NCBI GenBank assembly: GCA_944990035.1
Contig: CALYLX010000149.1
Span: 744,001 to 808,000, forward strand
Origin: Clitopilus passeckerianus
Lineage: Eukaryota > Basidiomycota > Agaricomycetes > Agaricales > Entolomataceae
Length of the DNA stretch: 64,000 nt
Direction of reading: 5' to 3'
Positions within the stretch are counted from its first letter, which is position 1. Each line of letters starts with the position of its first letter. The position numbers were made by a program, and so were the translations under genes. Positions 35,231-47,610 of the stretch are shown piece by piece. The notes below the pieces were generated by a model. It was not told the DNA's origin. It did not search any database and worked only from the letters and a program-made list of their open reading frames with translations.

Positions 35231-38159
35231 TATATTTCCTCGTCAAGTTGACCATACAGGAAAGCAGTTTTCACATCAATACCGTGTAGATACCAGTTCT
35301 CTAATGCTGCTAGAGCGAGAAGAGTCCGGATGGTCTCGAATCGTACAACCGGTGAAAAGACTTCAGAGAAGTCTATGCCTTCGACTTGTGAGAAACCCTT
35401 GGTGACGAGTCTAGCCTTCTTTCTGCCATCAGACTTGATATCAAATACCCATCGGTTTTTGATCGTCTTTCGGCCTGGAGGTAAATCAACTAGCTCATAC
35501 ACATCACGTTCCTGGAGTGACTCTAACTCCAATGATTGTGCATGACACCATTCCTTCTGTTCTGCTTCTGGAAGTCGCAGAATGTCGCGGAGTTTCATTT
35601 TGCGAACATTTACAGGTAGACAATTAGTCGGTCCCTGTGTGTGAAGTGCCCAATATAGTGGAATATCTGGATCAGCAATACTTGAAAAGTATTGGTCAGC
35701 CTGATCTAACAGATAGTTTAACATAGGCACACCCCCATCCCGGCAAACATTCTTTGCCCAGCCCAGATGCGCATCTCGTTCTCCCAGGGTACGTTTGTGG
35801 GGAACTATAGGAGGAGCGTGCATGTCACTCTGAGCTGTATGATCATGCATCTCCACGTCGGATGTCGCGTCTGCTGACTGTTCAGATGTTATCTGATCAG
35901 AAGTATCCACGTGTACGGGATTGCTAAGATGTTCGTCCAATTGTTCATGACAATCCTGCGGTAAACACGAGGTAACATCCTGTTGTGTGGCAACTGTTTT
36001 CTCCCAGTGCCTATTCTTAGCAATGTCACGCTCAATGTGAGTTGGGTGATGTGTTTCTCCGTAGACGTTTCCAGATCTTCTGGGTACGTGCCTGTCACGT
36101 GCAGGATTCATTCTCACAGGTGTATCTCTAAATCTACGGGGAGGTTCCGCAAGGGGTTCCTTGGGTTGATGTTGGAAATTCATTTGTTTGGCTAATTGTT
36201 GTGAAGCCTGTGAATTTGGAATTTGGAATGGATAGAGCGGTCGTCGCACCGGTGGCAGTTCAAAACACCTTAAACTAAGTGGACTTCGTGGCTCTTCCTG
36301 AGTGACAGGTGGAGGGCGATTATCCTCGATGTATTCAAGTTCAGGTGAGCTCCTTTTGGATTCTCTAGCCTGCCAATCATACAGATCCTCATTTTGAGTT
36401 CCGGGGATAGGTTGTGCTAATGACTGATATGGATTTAGCTTATCCAAGTCATCGACCTCCTCTTCCTTTGGGAAATTGAGAAATCTTTTCCCTTTATCCA
36501 TCGGGGGAGATGGTGCGGAAAAATTAGTGGAATGAGTGGTTCGGGAAGATTGATCCAGAGATCGATCATTACTGTGGTCTGGTAGAGGATGGTCCGGTCT
36601 ACTGTTTCCATAACCCGATTCATCAGAAGGAAAGGTTGAATTTGGATTCAATGATCCAGTGTTGCGAGATTCTGTTGGTTTATCACCAACACGTGTGATG
36701 CCATGAACTTTATGTTCAGGACACTTTGGAAATAGTGTTTCATCAAATTGTGCCGTTGTTCCATGGAAGATGGTGTTGTTGTGCATGCACATAAATTTGA
36801 ATGCTTTCATGCCTGGTTCAATACCAATATAGATCATCAACTCAGCTTTTGGAGATAGCGAGTTTCGACGATATTCTTCTGGAAGGTAAACATAGGCACC
36901 ACAACCAAAGACTTGGAGATGTCCGATGTCGGGTTTCTCTTTATGTACTAACTCATGTGGAGTCTTCCAATCGAGTCCCCTAATAGAAGTTCGGTTGTAG
37001 ATGTGAACAGCGTGTGCGACGGAGTATTCCCACCAGGATTCTGGTAAACATGCAGTATGGTGCATGGCCAGTGCCTTGTCCATCAGAGTTTGGTTGATCC
37101 CTTCAGCTCGCCCATTTTGTTGAGGCGTGTGAGGAGTGCTTTTGAGAACTTTGATGCCTCGTGCTTTTAATTCCGCTTCAAACTTAATGAATTCGCCATC
37201 CCCATTAATCTGCCATTGTTTGATTGTAGTATTGTATTGGGTGCGTACTTTCGCTTCAAATTCCTGCATCGCTTGGAGTGCTTGAGATTTCTTGGCAAGA
37301 AAGTAAACTTCAACGTGTGAAGTCGCATCATCAAGAAAGGATATATAGTATTTCCTTTTGTGATATGAAAGCGTAGGAAACTCTTTAAGATCCGAGTGAA
37401 TCTTTTCAAAGGGCTCCTTGGCACGTGTTTCGGATGGCGGAAATGATTTAGACGGCATTTTGCCTTCTGCACATCCTTTGCAAGGCAATAAATCCTTGGG
37501 GATTTGTAGGTCTTTTGGACCATTCCGTGCGTGAACCTGAGATCTGCGTAGGACTTCCTTTGAGGGATGTGCCATACGTTGGTGCCAAATCTCATACTTG
37601 GCATTGTACACGTATTTTGCAACGTTTGCGTGACTGTCTGGAGTAACAATCACTGAATCAACCCAATAGATCTCATTATCTGAGTCATGTAGTTGACACG
37701 TTATTTCAGGAGGTCCATCACTCTTCCAATAGAAGGTGATGTGCCTGTCGTCTCCTGTCATGGTCATCTTTTCCTCACGGAGGAATTTCCCCATGGACAT
37801 TAAACAGGAGTTGGCGTCAGGTAGGTAGTAAACAGGGTATAGATGTGTCGTAACCTCTGTTGCCTTCTTGGATTTCTGGGATATAACTTTGTGTTTTATA
37901 ATTACGGTGCCGCGAATGGATATGGTGACAAGGCCATTGGCCATCGTAACACCCCCATAAGAGCCTTCTTCGTAATCGACAAAGTTACTTATATCATTGG
38001 TGAAATGATTTGATGCGCCAGAATCCATGATCCATATGGCATGGCCATTTTCTTGAGACTTGCCTTTACACATTCCACACTTATGTGCATGACGGGAAAC
38101 TTTCCGTTGCGCTTTACTTATGTTGTCCAACTTGTTTGTTACCATAGCATACAGTATGT

Positions 38160-39403
38160 CTTGACTGAGGGAGGAGGGACCACAATCACCTGGCGACATG
38201 AGGGTCCTCTGGTGGTAGACTTGACTTTCTTCTTAGACGAAGGAGTCAAGGGGTTGAGGCCAGTGGCCTGCTTGTGGATGCGAGCAATCTGCTTAGCAGA
38301 GAGCTCAGGATATACTCTAGTAAGATTGACTAGAGTGGAAATGTCACCCCCAGCAGCATCTCGAGCACGCTTGCGTCCCTGAGGTATTGGGGCTGGAGGT
38401 GCAGGGGAAGAGGCTGCAGCTGCTTTAATAGCTGCACCCTGGGAGGCAACGCGTGCAAAGGTCCCTTTTGCAAAGGGCCTTGTAGCACGATTGACCGAAG
38501 GAGGACCTGCCACAACAGCAGGACGCCCATAAGGTCGTAAGGGGCTGCACGGAGGCACAGGAGGACGTGCGTCCTTCCTACCCAGAGTAGGTTGGAAGGG
38601 AGCGAAGGAGGGTGTGGTGGTAGTTGGGATGATACCCGGTGCTGGAGTCGAGGTCTGGGAGGGTCTGGAAAGTGCAGAGAGCTGAACCTCCGCATTTGCA
38701 AACACGTCCCTAAGTTGGCGATACTCTGGGGTATGCTGGAAGGCCCCTGCAAAAGGCCACAGCTGTTAGCAGCATCCAAAAGCTGGATGATGCTCCCAAC
38801 TGTAGAGAGCGATGCAGCGACATTCAGAGAGTGTCCTGCAGAGTGAAGTTCAGCAAGCCTAGAGCTGGCTTGCCAGAAGAGTCGCTCCATACGCCTCAGG
38901 CTGGACTCAGCATCAAGCTGCTGTGTCTCAGGTCGGGGAGCAGATGCATCCGCAGAGCCAGATGGGCCCTGACCAGAAGGAACGAATGTCAGCGCTTGAG
39001 CCGACAGAGTGATAGTACCAGAATGAGGCCGCTTGGAGGTAGACTCCTCGCCGGACAGTGAGGCTGCCCTAGACAAAGTCTTGGGACAGGAAGAATGGGA
39101 CTGAGAGGAGTCACCTCCCAGAGGTGCAGAAGGGCCGCTGGAGAAGTCTCCAGAAGGGTCCTGTACCATAACATCATCGTCAGAGTCTGACAACATGTCA
39201 TGGTCTTGAGGGTTCTGTAGCACAAGATCTGCTACAGATCCACCTGATCAGGTGGACCGCCCCCGGCGATGACATCAAGAAGAGCTCATGGCTCAACTTT
39301 GAGAAAGATCGGTTGTGATCTGAACGAGTAGTAAGCAAAGTGTTGCTGGTGGTAGCTGAAATCACCACTTTGATGGTGGTGGTAAGAGATCAAGAAGCAT
39401 GCT
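38160..39403 (-). pseudogene. LINE element E, ORF1 relic (C-like family)
   Basis: The minus-strand 5' end, near 39403, carries the same start motif as element C (GATCTCTTACCACCACCATC). ORF1 fragments follow: DSDDDVMVQDPSG, SSLRRMERLFWQASSRL, then after a frameshift near 38700 DVFANAEVQLSALSRPSQ, GRKDARPPVPP, KGTFARVASQG, GGDISTLVNLTRVYPELSA and KSTTRGPSCRQVIVVPPPS. These match element C (KGTFARV, GGDIT, QSTTRGPSRK). The element stops abruptly at about 38160, where copia sequence begins; zinc knuckles and everything downstream are missing. Confidence 0.75.
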
Positions 39404-39565
39404 CCACACACTGGCAACTCCACTTCAACCCAAGAGCGTTTGGCGCTACTTGGGCTTCTACTTTGACTGGTCACTGTCTTTTAGTCACCATGTCAAGTAT
39501 TACTCCACCAAGGCTTTGACCACTGTCAAGGCAATGATTATGCTTGGTAACACATCAAGGGGTAC
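39404..39565 (+). pseudogene. LINE element F, short RT fragment
   Basis: About 150 bp on the plus strand match the part of D-family ORF2 that encodes TGNSPLQPKSVWRYLGFYF to VKAMIMLGNSS (compare 50935-51075 on the minus strand). It is diverged, with frame changes. It is sandwiched between the 5' end of element E and the 5' end of element A, so it is the remnant of an older LINE into which both inserted. Confidence 0.7.
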
Positions 39566-39676
39566 CTATCCTCTTTGATCTGTTACCACCACCATCACAG
39601 CCACAACAGCGACGCAAATTCGCCCTCAAGCACTTGCACACCGCTCAACCCTCCAGTTTTCGCGCCTGTCTGCACT

Positions 39677-41900
39677 ATGAGTAGTGCAGGAGGCACCAAG
39701 AAGAATACCCGGCCGCCGGACCCGCCTCCAACGCTCTCCACGCCTCAGAAGGGCCATGGCAGCAGCTATGGCACGTTTGATGGCGAAGAAACTCCCCAGG
39801 GCCCCTCTGGCGCTCGAAACAAGCGTCCTACTCCAGCAATGGATGAGGACGATGGTTTTGAAGCAGACGAGAGCCCTGCTCCCTCCGCACCTTCCTCCCC
39901 TGAACACAAGGGCAGGAAGGACGCCTCTGGTGCTGCTGTTGCACAGCCCAAGTCCAGAACCGCTTCCAGGGCGACTTCACCAACGCAAGGGTTTTCTCCT
40001 GCGTTCCTAGGACATTCAGAGTACGGCTCCGTGGGTTTGCAGGTCCAGGCCACGGATGATGCGGTCGAGGACGACATAGACGCGATCACTGACTCTCTTG
40101 TCACGTTCAAGGAGTGGCTCAACCGAGCCCCTTCTGCTGCCGGCGATGAGGAACACTCTCGCACTCTTGCAGACTTGCTAGTGCATGTCTGCTCTCAAGC
40201 GACCTCTGCAGGTCTCCTCAAGTACCTGACTTCAAGTGCGGACTTCCTGCCTCAAATCCGACACGTTAGGGACGCCTTGGACGCCTATATTCCCTCTCCC
40301 ACTCCCCAGCAGCGCCCTGTGCGCACTGCTGCTCCCAAAGGTGCTGCAAGTGCAGCATCTGCTTCCTCCACTGCTGCTGCAGAGGGGCATGGTGTAGCAC
40401 CGGCCTTCTCTGCTCCAGCAGTTCCCCCCACCTCCTCCAGCGTCTCACAAGGCGCCAGGACCCAGGTTACCCCTCCCCGACCCGCGGAACACACTGCCAC
40501 TGGTCACAAATCTCCGGTGCACCCAATCCGCATGCTGTGCGTGCACCGAACCCTGCTAATGCGTCTCAGCAGCAGCAGCAGCCCTCACAACAGCGTCAGC
40601 GCGCTCCCAAAGCGTCCTACGCCTCTGTCGCATCGCAGCCGCCTAGGAGGCCTGCAAACGCCGCCCCTCGCTCTTTTGCAGAGGTGACTGTTGGCATGAC
40701 TGTGCAGCAATGTGCAGAACTGGCTGAACTCGCGCGTCATCTCCCTGGACTGTCCTGGGATGAAGTAGCGCAACTCAAGGACAACTCCAACGCCAATAAG
40801 CGCAAGGCAGCGTCCTCCCCACCTCCTACTGCTCCCTCCCCTTCTAAGAAGAAGCAGAAGCTCAAATCCACGACGCGCGGCCCCTCACGCAAGCAGTGCT
40901 TCGTCTACGCCACCAGGGGCAATGGAGACAATGCTGTCTCTGTTCCTCTTCCTATCTCGCCTGAACAGGCTGTTTCCACCCTCAACCTTCGCTTTGGTGC
41001 TGGGGGCTCAAAGAACCGCGCTATCCACGCTGAACTCGGCCGGGGTAACGCTATCATCGTCTACCTTGACGAGACACCCACTCACAGCGACCTGGGCATC
41101 ATCCGGGTCGCTGTTGAGTGTGTTTGGTACCCTGTCACTGAAGGTGCCAACCCATCTCCCACCGTCCACGCTGCTGTGGAGGTTCCTACGTCGCGTTCTT
41201 ATGCACGCGCATCACAGGAGTGCCCTACTTCACCTTTGGTGCGGTGGGCAGCACTCCTATCACTGCTGATGCGGTCCTAGCACTGCTGCGTCAAGATCCT
41301 GCTACTAGTGCGCTCCAGCTTGCTGGAATGCCTCGTGTGCACCGCAACTCACGCATGCATGATATGTGTGTCGTGTTCTTCGACTTTTGGGACACCAGGT
41401 CTGGCACCTCCCTCAAGGCCATTACACACAAAAAGAGCTCCATTGGGGGACGATTGTGCCTCATCTCCCCTGCGAGCGTCCATGCTGGTGTTCCGCAGTG
41501 TCAACGCTGCTGGGCTTGGGGTCACCCCACTGCCACCTGCAGGCAGCAGTTCAACTCCTGCGCCCATTGCGGCTATGGCCATGATTCACGCAACCATCGC
41601 AAGCTTGCTCACTGCTGCTGGGGCAAGCCTGACGCTAATCCCCTGGTGCCTGCCACTCCTGATGGCGCACCATGCCCACATGCACCTAGGTGCATTAACT
41701 GTGGCAAGGAACACGAGGCTGATTCGCCCAAGTGCCCTTTTGCAAGACATCGGTTTGATGCTGGCTGGATCCAGCGCCGATATGCTGTCAACGATGCGGT
41801 AGGCTTTTCTGTTAAAGCACCGCAGAGTTATACTGACGTACTACCACCCAGGAGGAGACCGATTCAGATTGGTCGGGGTGAACGCACTGCCCGCACTTAG
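39677..41900 (+). pseudogene. LINE A ORF1, RNA-binding protein, disrupted
   Basis: ORF1 starts MSSAGGTKKNTRPP at 39677. It is broken near 40518 by a deletion of about 180 bp relative to the D2 copy, which changes frame. A second frame change comes from an extra GC dinucleotide in the SYAR/ITGVPY region (about 41207). The last frame carries three zinc-knuckle-like motifs: CQRCWAWGHPTATC, CAHCGYGHDSRNH and CINCGKEHEADSPKC. LINE ORF1 proteins bind element RNA and form the RNP. The stop is at 41898-41900; ORF2 starts 9 nt later. Confidence 0.82.
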
Positions 41901-41909
41901 TTTTACTTT

Positions 41910-43067
41910 ATGCGATACAAACATGTAAATACTCTCCGCTTCTTTTCACAGAATGTGAATAGAAACTATGATCTGGTTGCTGCGCTACTAGAGGAACGTA
42001 AGAATGACTCTGACGTGATTCTGCTTCAAGAGCCACCATGGCGGCTCATTCGACGCACTGTATCCACTACCAATCCTGAGGGGGAGGCAGTGATTGGTGC
42101 TCCTACTCATACTGACTGGCTAGTCATGTTTAGACGTCCAGTCGCTGATATTGACCGCCCACGCGTTATGACGTTTGTGCATAGGCGTCTTGCAGGCATG
42201 CGGCCTGCATTTCGCACTGACCTCGCCAACCACAATGATGTGTTGGTCACTACACTGTATGGGAGCACAGGTGCTCAAATACACTTTGCCAATGTCTACT
42301 CTAGCCCAGGGGATGGTACTGCCATTCGCTGGTTGTGCGACAATGCTCAACGTCTCCCAAGCATGCTTTGCATGGCAGGGGACTTCAATTGCAAGTCGTC
42401 AGTCTGGGATCCGGACTATGACTCTACAAATCATGTTGCGACTGAACTATGTGATGTCGCGCTTGACCTGGGTTTGGAGGTTAGCGTACTACCAGTACGC
42501 ACTCCTACTCACTTCCCGCATGCTGGCAGCCTTAGGCCGTCAGTCATTGATCTATTCTTTCTCCCTGTGGGTCGCACTGCAGGGACTTCACACAGTGTGG
42601 TCACAGAGTGGAAAGGACCCTCTGACCACGCTCCCTTGACCGTCACGCTCCGTATCCAGCCTGTGCAGCTGGCTGCTGAGCGCACCACTCTGCCCAAGGG
42701 CAGTGAGCAAGAGGAATTGTTCCTGAAGGAACTGTCCTCTTCTTTGCGAGCATTGGACACAACCACTCTCACAACAGCAGACGCAATCGAATGCTGCACT
42801 GGCGCTATTGCAACTGCGATTAAGCAGTCTTGGGATAACAACTCAAAGACTGCTCGCATCTCCACCAAGTCAAAGTCCTGGTGGAATCCTGAGTGCTCTG
42901 AGGCTGTCAGAGTGTATCGCGCTTCCAGGGCGGTCGCTGATTACAAGGTGTTCCGCAGGACCACTAAGGTGGCCAAGCGCAAGTTCTTTGATAGTAGGAT
43001 TCAGATAATTGCTACTACCAACAAGCGTCCATGGGATCTTATGCGCTGGGCCAAACAGCGTGAGCTC
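41910..43067 (+). pseudogene. LINE A ORF2, endonuclease part only
   Basis: ATG at 41910, then an open frame of 386 codons: FFSQNVNRNYDLV, ILLQEPPW, NVYSSPGDGTAIRW, MAGDFNCKSSVWD, SVIDLFFLP and PSDHAPLTVTL. These are the motifs of an apurinic-type endonuclease that nicks target DNA for target-primed reverse transcription. The frame runs straight into the poly(T) tract at 43068; RT and RNase H are absent from this copy within the window. Confidence 0.88.
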
Positions 43068-46000
43068 TTTTTTTTTTTTTTTGATCAAAGCCCTACGCCC
43101 CCGGAGGGGGCGTCTGACAATTTATATTCCGGCGCCCAATCGCAGTCCGGTCGCAAGTACCTAAATACATGCATTGTATACTAACATAAGTAAAGAAACC
43201 GTGTTCGTCGAGTGAACTACACTGAATACGAGGTGCACCAAAGAGCAAGCTAGGGTGGCCCCCGAGGATAAATCTATCAGTGAGTATGGTAGCGCGCAAC
43301 ACCCCGCAGAAGCAGCGAGAACCCTGGACGCCAGGCTCGCCGCTATATGAAGAATGGAGCACTGACGTCTATGCATGGAAAACCATGCCAGACGCTTCGG
43401 CCTGTTCTCTGCGAACAAATTGGTGTGCGCCCGGCACCCAGACAAGATTATCCGGGCGTGGTGGTGCAGAGGAGCCTGTTACAGGCATTTGTCGGTGGTG
43501 GTCCCCACCAGCGGGAGGGGCACCACGAATGCGTGTGGGGGCCTTGTCAGGTGGGCCACGTTGCCGTGTCTTCCTGGCTTTAGGAAACGGCGGTGGAGGC
43601 TGTTGCGATGGAAATGCAAAAGTGGTGGGATTGTTCTCGAGGAAGAACAAGAACGACGACAGCTCCTGACGCAAGCGCTGCCTGGGCCGTCATTCGAGGT
43701 TAGCGCACTGGTGGAGGATATGCTCCCTCGTTTCCAGTGCGCGCCAATCGCATGCACACGCTGTCTCCCGATCCAGGTTGAAGCGCGCACGGAATTCACC
43801 GATGGGTGCATGGCCCAAGACTGTGCGTGTAAGGCGCGCGGTGTGCGCATTGGAAGAGCCAACACGACGTAGCCAAGGCCCTCCTTTGAGGTGTGTGGGC
43901 CTTAGGGAGGCACCTTTGTGTGTAAGGCGCAGAAAGTTGTTGCCAGAGTAAGAAGGCTGTTGCAGCAGACAAGTCCACTCATGCAGCATTCTATCCACAG
44001 CGCGTTTCCGGCCATACCCAAGGGATGTCCGGGGTTTATTACTGGCACCCACGCGCAAGCCAGAGGCCGCCAAGTGAGCACAGTGATGAATGCCCCAATT
44101 GAGTCTTGAAGGGACATGAACAAATTGGACGTGCCTGCTGGCGTCGCCCGAGAACCAAGCACGTAGCTTGGAGCAGATGGACAGTGAGTGTCCTTGCCCA
44201 GAGTGGAGAGACGGGTCCAGAGCCAACCGAATGGCTTTAGTCGAGTCTGAGAGCACAACTATCTTGAGGCAGTTGCTGCGCAAAACAGCCTTGCTTATAG
44301 ACAAGTCAATGGCTGCAAGTTCTGCGTCGTCAGAGAGGGCCCTGCCCGACGCCATTGTGTATTCTTCAGGCCCAAAGGCGCCATGAAGGAGGGAGCAAGC
44401 AGCGACCGCTTGGTGCTTCCTGCTTCTGGGAACAGACGCATCAGCTGCCACCAACACCGTAGTGTCAGACAGATCCGCATCAGCGCGAATCACATCCAAG
44501 TGGATGCGACGAGAATCAAGGGCATTCTTAGATGCAGCAATGATGGTGTCAAATGTAACCCTGCCAGAGTGCGTGTCCAACAGGCGAAGGCCTGGGACCG
44601 CTTCTCCATGGACAGGGTTGAGAGGCTCAGAAACACGCACAGCATGTGCATCAGAGTCCACAACCGTAGAGAGCAAGTTGCTGCGCGCCCGTCGCGACAA
44701 GTTGGAGAGGGACGAAGGGTAGCGATCTCGACGAATTTGGCAGCAATGACAGCGTCAGCAACCAAGGACTTGAGCTGATACCATGTAAGGTGATCAAGAC
44801 CTGGAGCAGAAGTGTTTGAACACTTTGCTAGTTCTTCTCTGAGTTCGTTGACACCAAAGTCCCACCACTCGCGCGGAGGAGACTGAGGCATGTCGTCGAG
44901 CACAGAGGGATCAACAGGGCGGTCAGACGCCGAGTTGTATGTTGAGTCAAGAGCAGCCCAAAGCGACTCAAGAGAATTGCAGGGTTCACCATTGTGGCGA
45001 ATTGCTTCATGTGTAGGGAGCTCACGCTGTTTGGCCCAGCGCATAAGATCCCATGGACGCTTGTTGGTAGTAGCAATTATCTGAATCCTACTATCAAAGA
45101 ACTTGCGCTTGGCCACCTTAGTGGTCCTGCGGAACACCTTGTAATCAGCGACCGCCCTGGAAGCGCGATACACTCTGACAGCCTCAGAGCACTCAGGATT
45201 CCACCAGGACTTTGACTTGGTGGAGATGCGAGCAGTCTTTGAGTTGTTATCCCAAGACTGCTTAATCGCAGTTGCAATAGCGCCAGTGCAGCATTCGATT
45301 GCGTCTGCTGTTGTGAGAGTGGTTGTGTCCAATGCTCGCAAAGAAGAGGACAGTTCCTTCAGGAACAATTCCTCTTGCTCACTGCCCTTGGGCAGAGTGG
45401 TGCGCTCAGCAGCCAGCTGCACAGGCTGGATACGGAGCGTGACGGTCAAGGGAGCGTGGTCAGAGGGTCCTTTCCACTCTGTGACCACACTGTGTGAAGT
45501 CCCTGCAGTGCGACCCACAGGGAGAAAGAATAGATCAATGACTGACGGCCTAAGGCTGCCAGCATGCGGGAAGTGAGTAGGAGTGCGTACTGGTAGTACG
45601 CTAACCTCCAAACCCAGGTCAAGCGCGACATCACATAGTTCAGTCGCAACATGATTTGTAGAGTCATAGTCCGGATCCCAGACTGACGACTTGCAATTGA
45701 AGTCCCTGCCATGCAAAGCATGCTTGGGAGACGTTGAGCATTGTCGCACAACCAGCGAATGGCAGTACCATCCCCTGGGCTAGAGTAGACATTGGCAAAG
45801 TGTATTTGAGCACCTGTGCTCCCATACAGTGTAGTGACCAACACATCATTGTGGTTGGCGAGGTCAGTGCGAAATGCAGGCCGCATGCCTGCAAGACGCC
45901 TATGCACAAACGTCATAACGCGTGGGCGGTCAATATCAGCGACTGGACGTCTAAACATGACTAGCCAGTCAGTATGAGTAGGAGCACCAATCACTGCCTC

Positions 46001-46570
46001 CCCCTCAGGATTGGTAGTGGATACAGTGCGTCGAATGAGCCGCCATGGTGGCTCTTGAAGCAGAATCACGTCAGAGTCATTCTTACGTTCCTCTAGTAGC
46101 GCAGCAACCAGATCATAGTTTCTATTCACATTCTGTGAAGCGGAGAGTATTTACATGTTTGTATCGCATAAAGTAAAACTAAGTGCGGGCAGTGCGTTCA
46201 CCCCGACCAATCTGAATCGGTCTCCTCCTGGGTGGTAGTACGTCAGTATAACTCTGCGGTGCTTTAACAGAAAAGCCTACCGCATCGTTGACAGCATATC
46301 GGCGCTGGATCCAGCCAGCATCAAACCGATGTCTTGCAAAAGGGCACTTGGGCGAATCAGCCTCGTGTTCCTTGCCACAGTTAATGCACCTAGGTGCATG
46401 TGGGCATGGTGCGCCATCAGGAGTGGCAGGCACCAGGGGATTAGCGTCAGGCTTGCCCCAGCAGCAGTGAGCAAGCTTGCGATGGTTGCGTGAATCATGG
46501 CCATAGCCGCAATGGGCGCAGGAGTTGAACTGCTGCCTGCAGGTGGCAGTGGGGTGACCCCAAGCCCAGC
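43068..46570 (-). mobile_element. LINE element B/G, 3' part (minus strand)
   Basis: Poly(A) (T15 on the plus strand, 43068-43082), then a 3' UTR with a CGCCCCC-GGA-GGGGGCG hairpin (43096-43112), ORF2 and the ORF1 end. ORF2 is disrupted: a one-base loss at the CAGGG run near 45705, and an internal deletion near 44727 that removes the whole RT core (about 1.2 kb compared with D2). The RNase H domain remains (about 43690-44700; LVAADASV, DDAELAAID, VVLSDSTKAIRL), ending in a premature stop after CANLE. The 5' side is interrupted at 46570 by element C and resumes at 57217. Confidence 0.85.
46558..46570. repeat. Target duplication of element C, left
   Basis: CCCCAAGCCCAGC, identical to 57217-57229. 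The pair frames element C and belongs to the CQRCWAWG codons of element B/G ORF1. Confidence 0.92.
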
Positions 46571-46666
46571 GTCACCCTCTTGATCTCTTACCACCACCAT
46601 CAAAGTGGTGATCTCGCACTATTCGCTCAATACTTCGCTCAATTCTTGTCGGATCGACACCAAACT

Positions 46667-47610
46667 ATGTCTGGGAGTTCCTCTGGAGCTCGCCGCTATG
46701 CCTCCAACCCCCGATCTGGACCGATCGCATCGGATCCCACTCGGGATGTTGAGATGTCCTCTGAGGAGGATGAACTCAATCTCTCTGAAGGAGCACCCTG
46801 GCAACAGGTCCCTGCTCGTTCTACTACTGCCCCTCCGCGCATTAGAGCGCCTCTGGGCATTGCTGAAGGTGAAGCCATTCTTGCTTCTCGCGCTGCAGCC
46901 AAGGCAAAGCGCAAGAAGAACAGTGACTCCTCCCCTCCCACCGAGCGCGCTGGCTTTCCAGAAAAGAGACAGCGGGCTGGTACTATCACCCCGGCTTCTG
47001 TTGAACAGCAAGCCCCTCCTCCTACTGAGGAACCAGTACCTGGTCCCTCAGTTTCATCACCTCCCACTCCCTCCGCCCCCTCTGTGGGTGACGCCTTGAA
47101 GTATGTGGAGGAAACCATTCAACTTGTCTCTGCACAAGTTGAATCTATTCGTGAGCAGGGCCTCTCTCTAGAGGTTCCTGCTTCTGCCAACGTTGGTGCT
47201 GCGCTTATTCGGCTTGTCCGGGTGGCTGGTGCTAGCGGTCTTCTTCGCGCGGCGGTTAACGCGAATCCCAATATTCAGGCGGGTTTCGGCAATTTGGGGG
47301 GCATGCTCCTCAAATTTGGCCCTCAACCCTCCTCAACCCCCAACCCTACCCCGGGTGGCGCTCCTGCTCCGCCCGCTCCCACTCCCGCATCTTCCCGGCC
47401 TAACCCGGGTCGGAAGACTGCACCTCCTCCCGTCCCTCCCCGGAACCCGGCTCGTCCCTATGGGCGCCCTGTCAACGTGGCAGGTGCTGCTCCATCTGGT
47501 GGTCGTGTGAAGGTTTTGCCCAAGGGCACCTTTGCACGCGTTGTCGCAACCGCAACAGCGGCTAATGCCGCTGCTGCGCCTGCTCTCTCTACCCCCACCG
47601 TTAAGCGCTC
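46667..47610 (+). CDS. LINE C ORF1, N-terminal part
   Basis: Frame from ATG 46667 (MSGSSSGARRYASNP). Low-complexity, Pro/Ala/Ser-rich with acidic MSSEEDELNLSEG, a helical segment DALKYVEETIQLVSAQ followed by SANVGAALIRLVRV and GFGNLGGMLLKF (probable oligomerisation region), and KGTFARVVATATA. It is cut at 47610 in the codon after KR by the D2+D1 insert and continues at 55858. Counting one copy of the 14-bp duplication, both parts form a single 658-codon frame without a stop, so C was intact when D2+D1 arrived. Confidence 0.85.
47597..47610. repeat. Target duplication of the D2+D1 insert, left
   Basis: ACCGTTAAGCGCTC, identical to 55844-55857. It is part of the element C ORF1 codons for T-V-K-R-S. 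Confidence 0.93.

Larger units (their letters stand above)
32441..38165 (-). pseudogene. Ty1/copia pol, 5'-truncated and split by a Tc1 element
   Basis: Minus strand. The right part (about 38165-35233) and left part (33620-32441) form one pol frame interrupted only by the Tc1/mariner insertion 33623-35230. Order: protease active site WIMDSGASNHF; integrase zinc site (H-x3-H: HQRMAHPSKEVLRRS, then CKGC); integrase catalytic FLDDATSH and TPQQNGRAE; RT with NRWVFDIK, FSPVVRFETIR, DVKTAFLYGQLDEEIY, then MDQPEGF across the insertion; YVDDAMF; and RNase H with GWTDSDWASD and HSSTEAKYMAL. Gag and the 5' LTR are absent: upstream of about 38165 the sequence turns into LINE ORF1. The pol reading frame otherwise shows no stop. 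It copies element RNA in virus-like particles by family knowledge. Confidence 0.9.
39566..43067 (+). mobile_element. LINE element A (Tad-like), plus strand, cut in ORF2
   Basis: Starts with TATCCTCTTTGATCTGTTAC (5' UTR about 110 bp), then ORF1 and ORF2. ORF2 is cut after the endonuclease and linker at 43067 by the poly(A) end of element B/G. The rest of A must lie right of the window, because B/G is itself not closed inside it. By sequence it is the closest relative of B. Confidence 0.85.

Noticed and set aside
35158..35232. Copia pol frame continuing into SGQQNLSNVCYFFRD
   Set aside because: These residues are translated from the Tc1 inverted repeat. The true copia frame resumes at 33620 on the other side of the insertion.
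39566..46570. Twin priming (5' inversion) as origin of the A/B head-to-head arrangement
   Set aside because: The poly(A) of B lies at the A/B junction instead of at the outer end, and both copies contain the same segment. Insertion of B/G into A explains it better.
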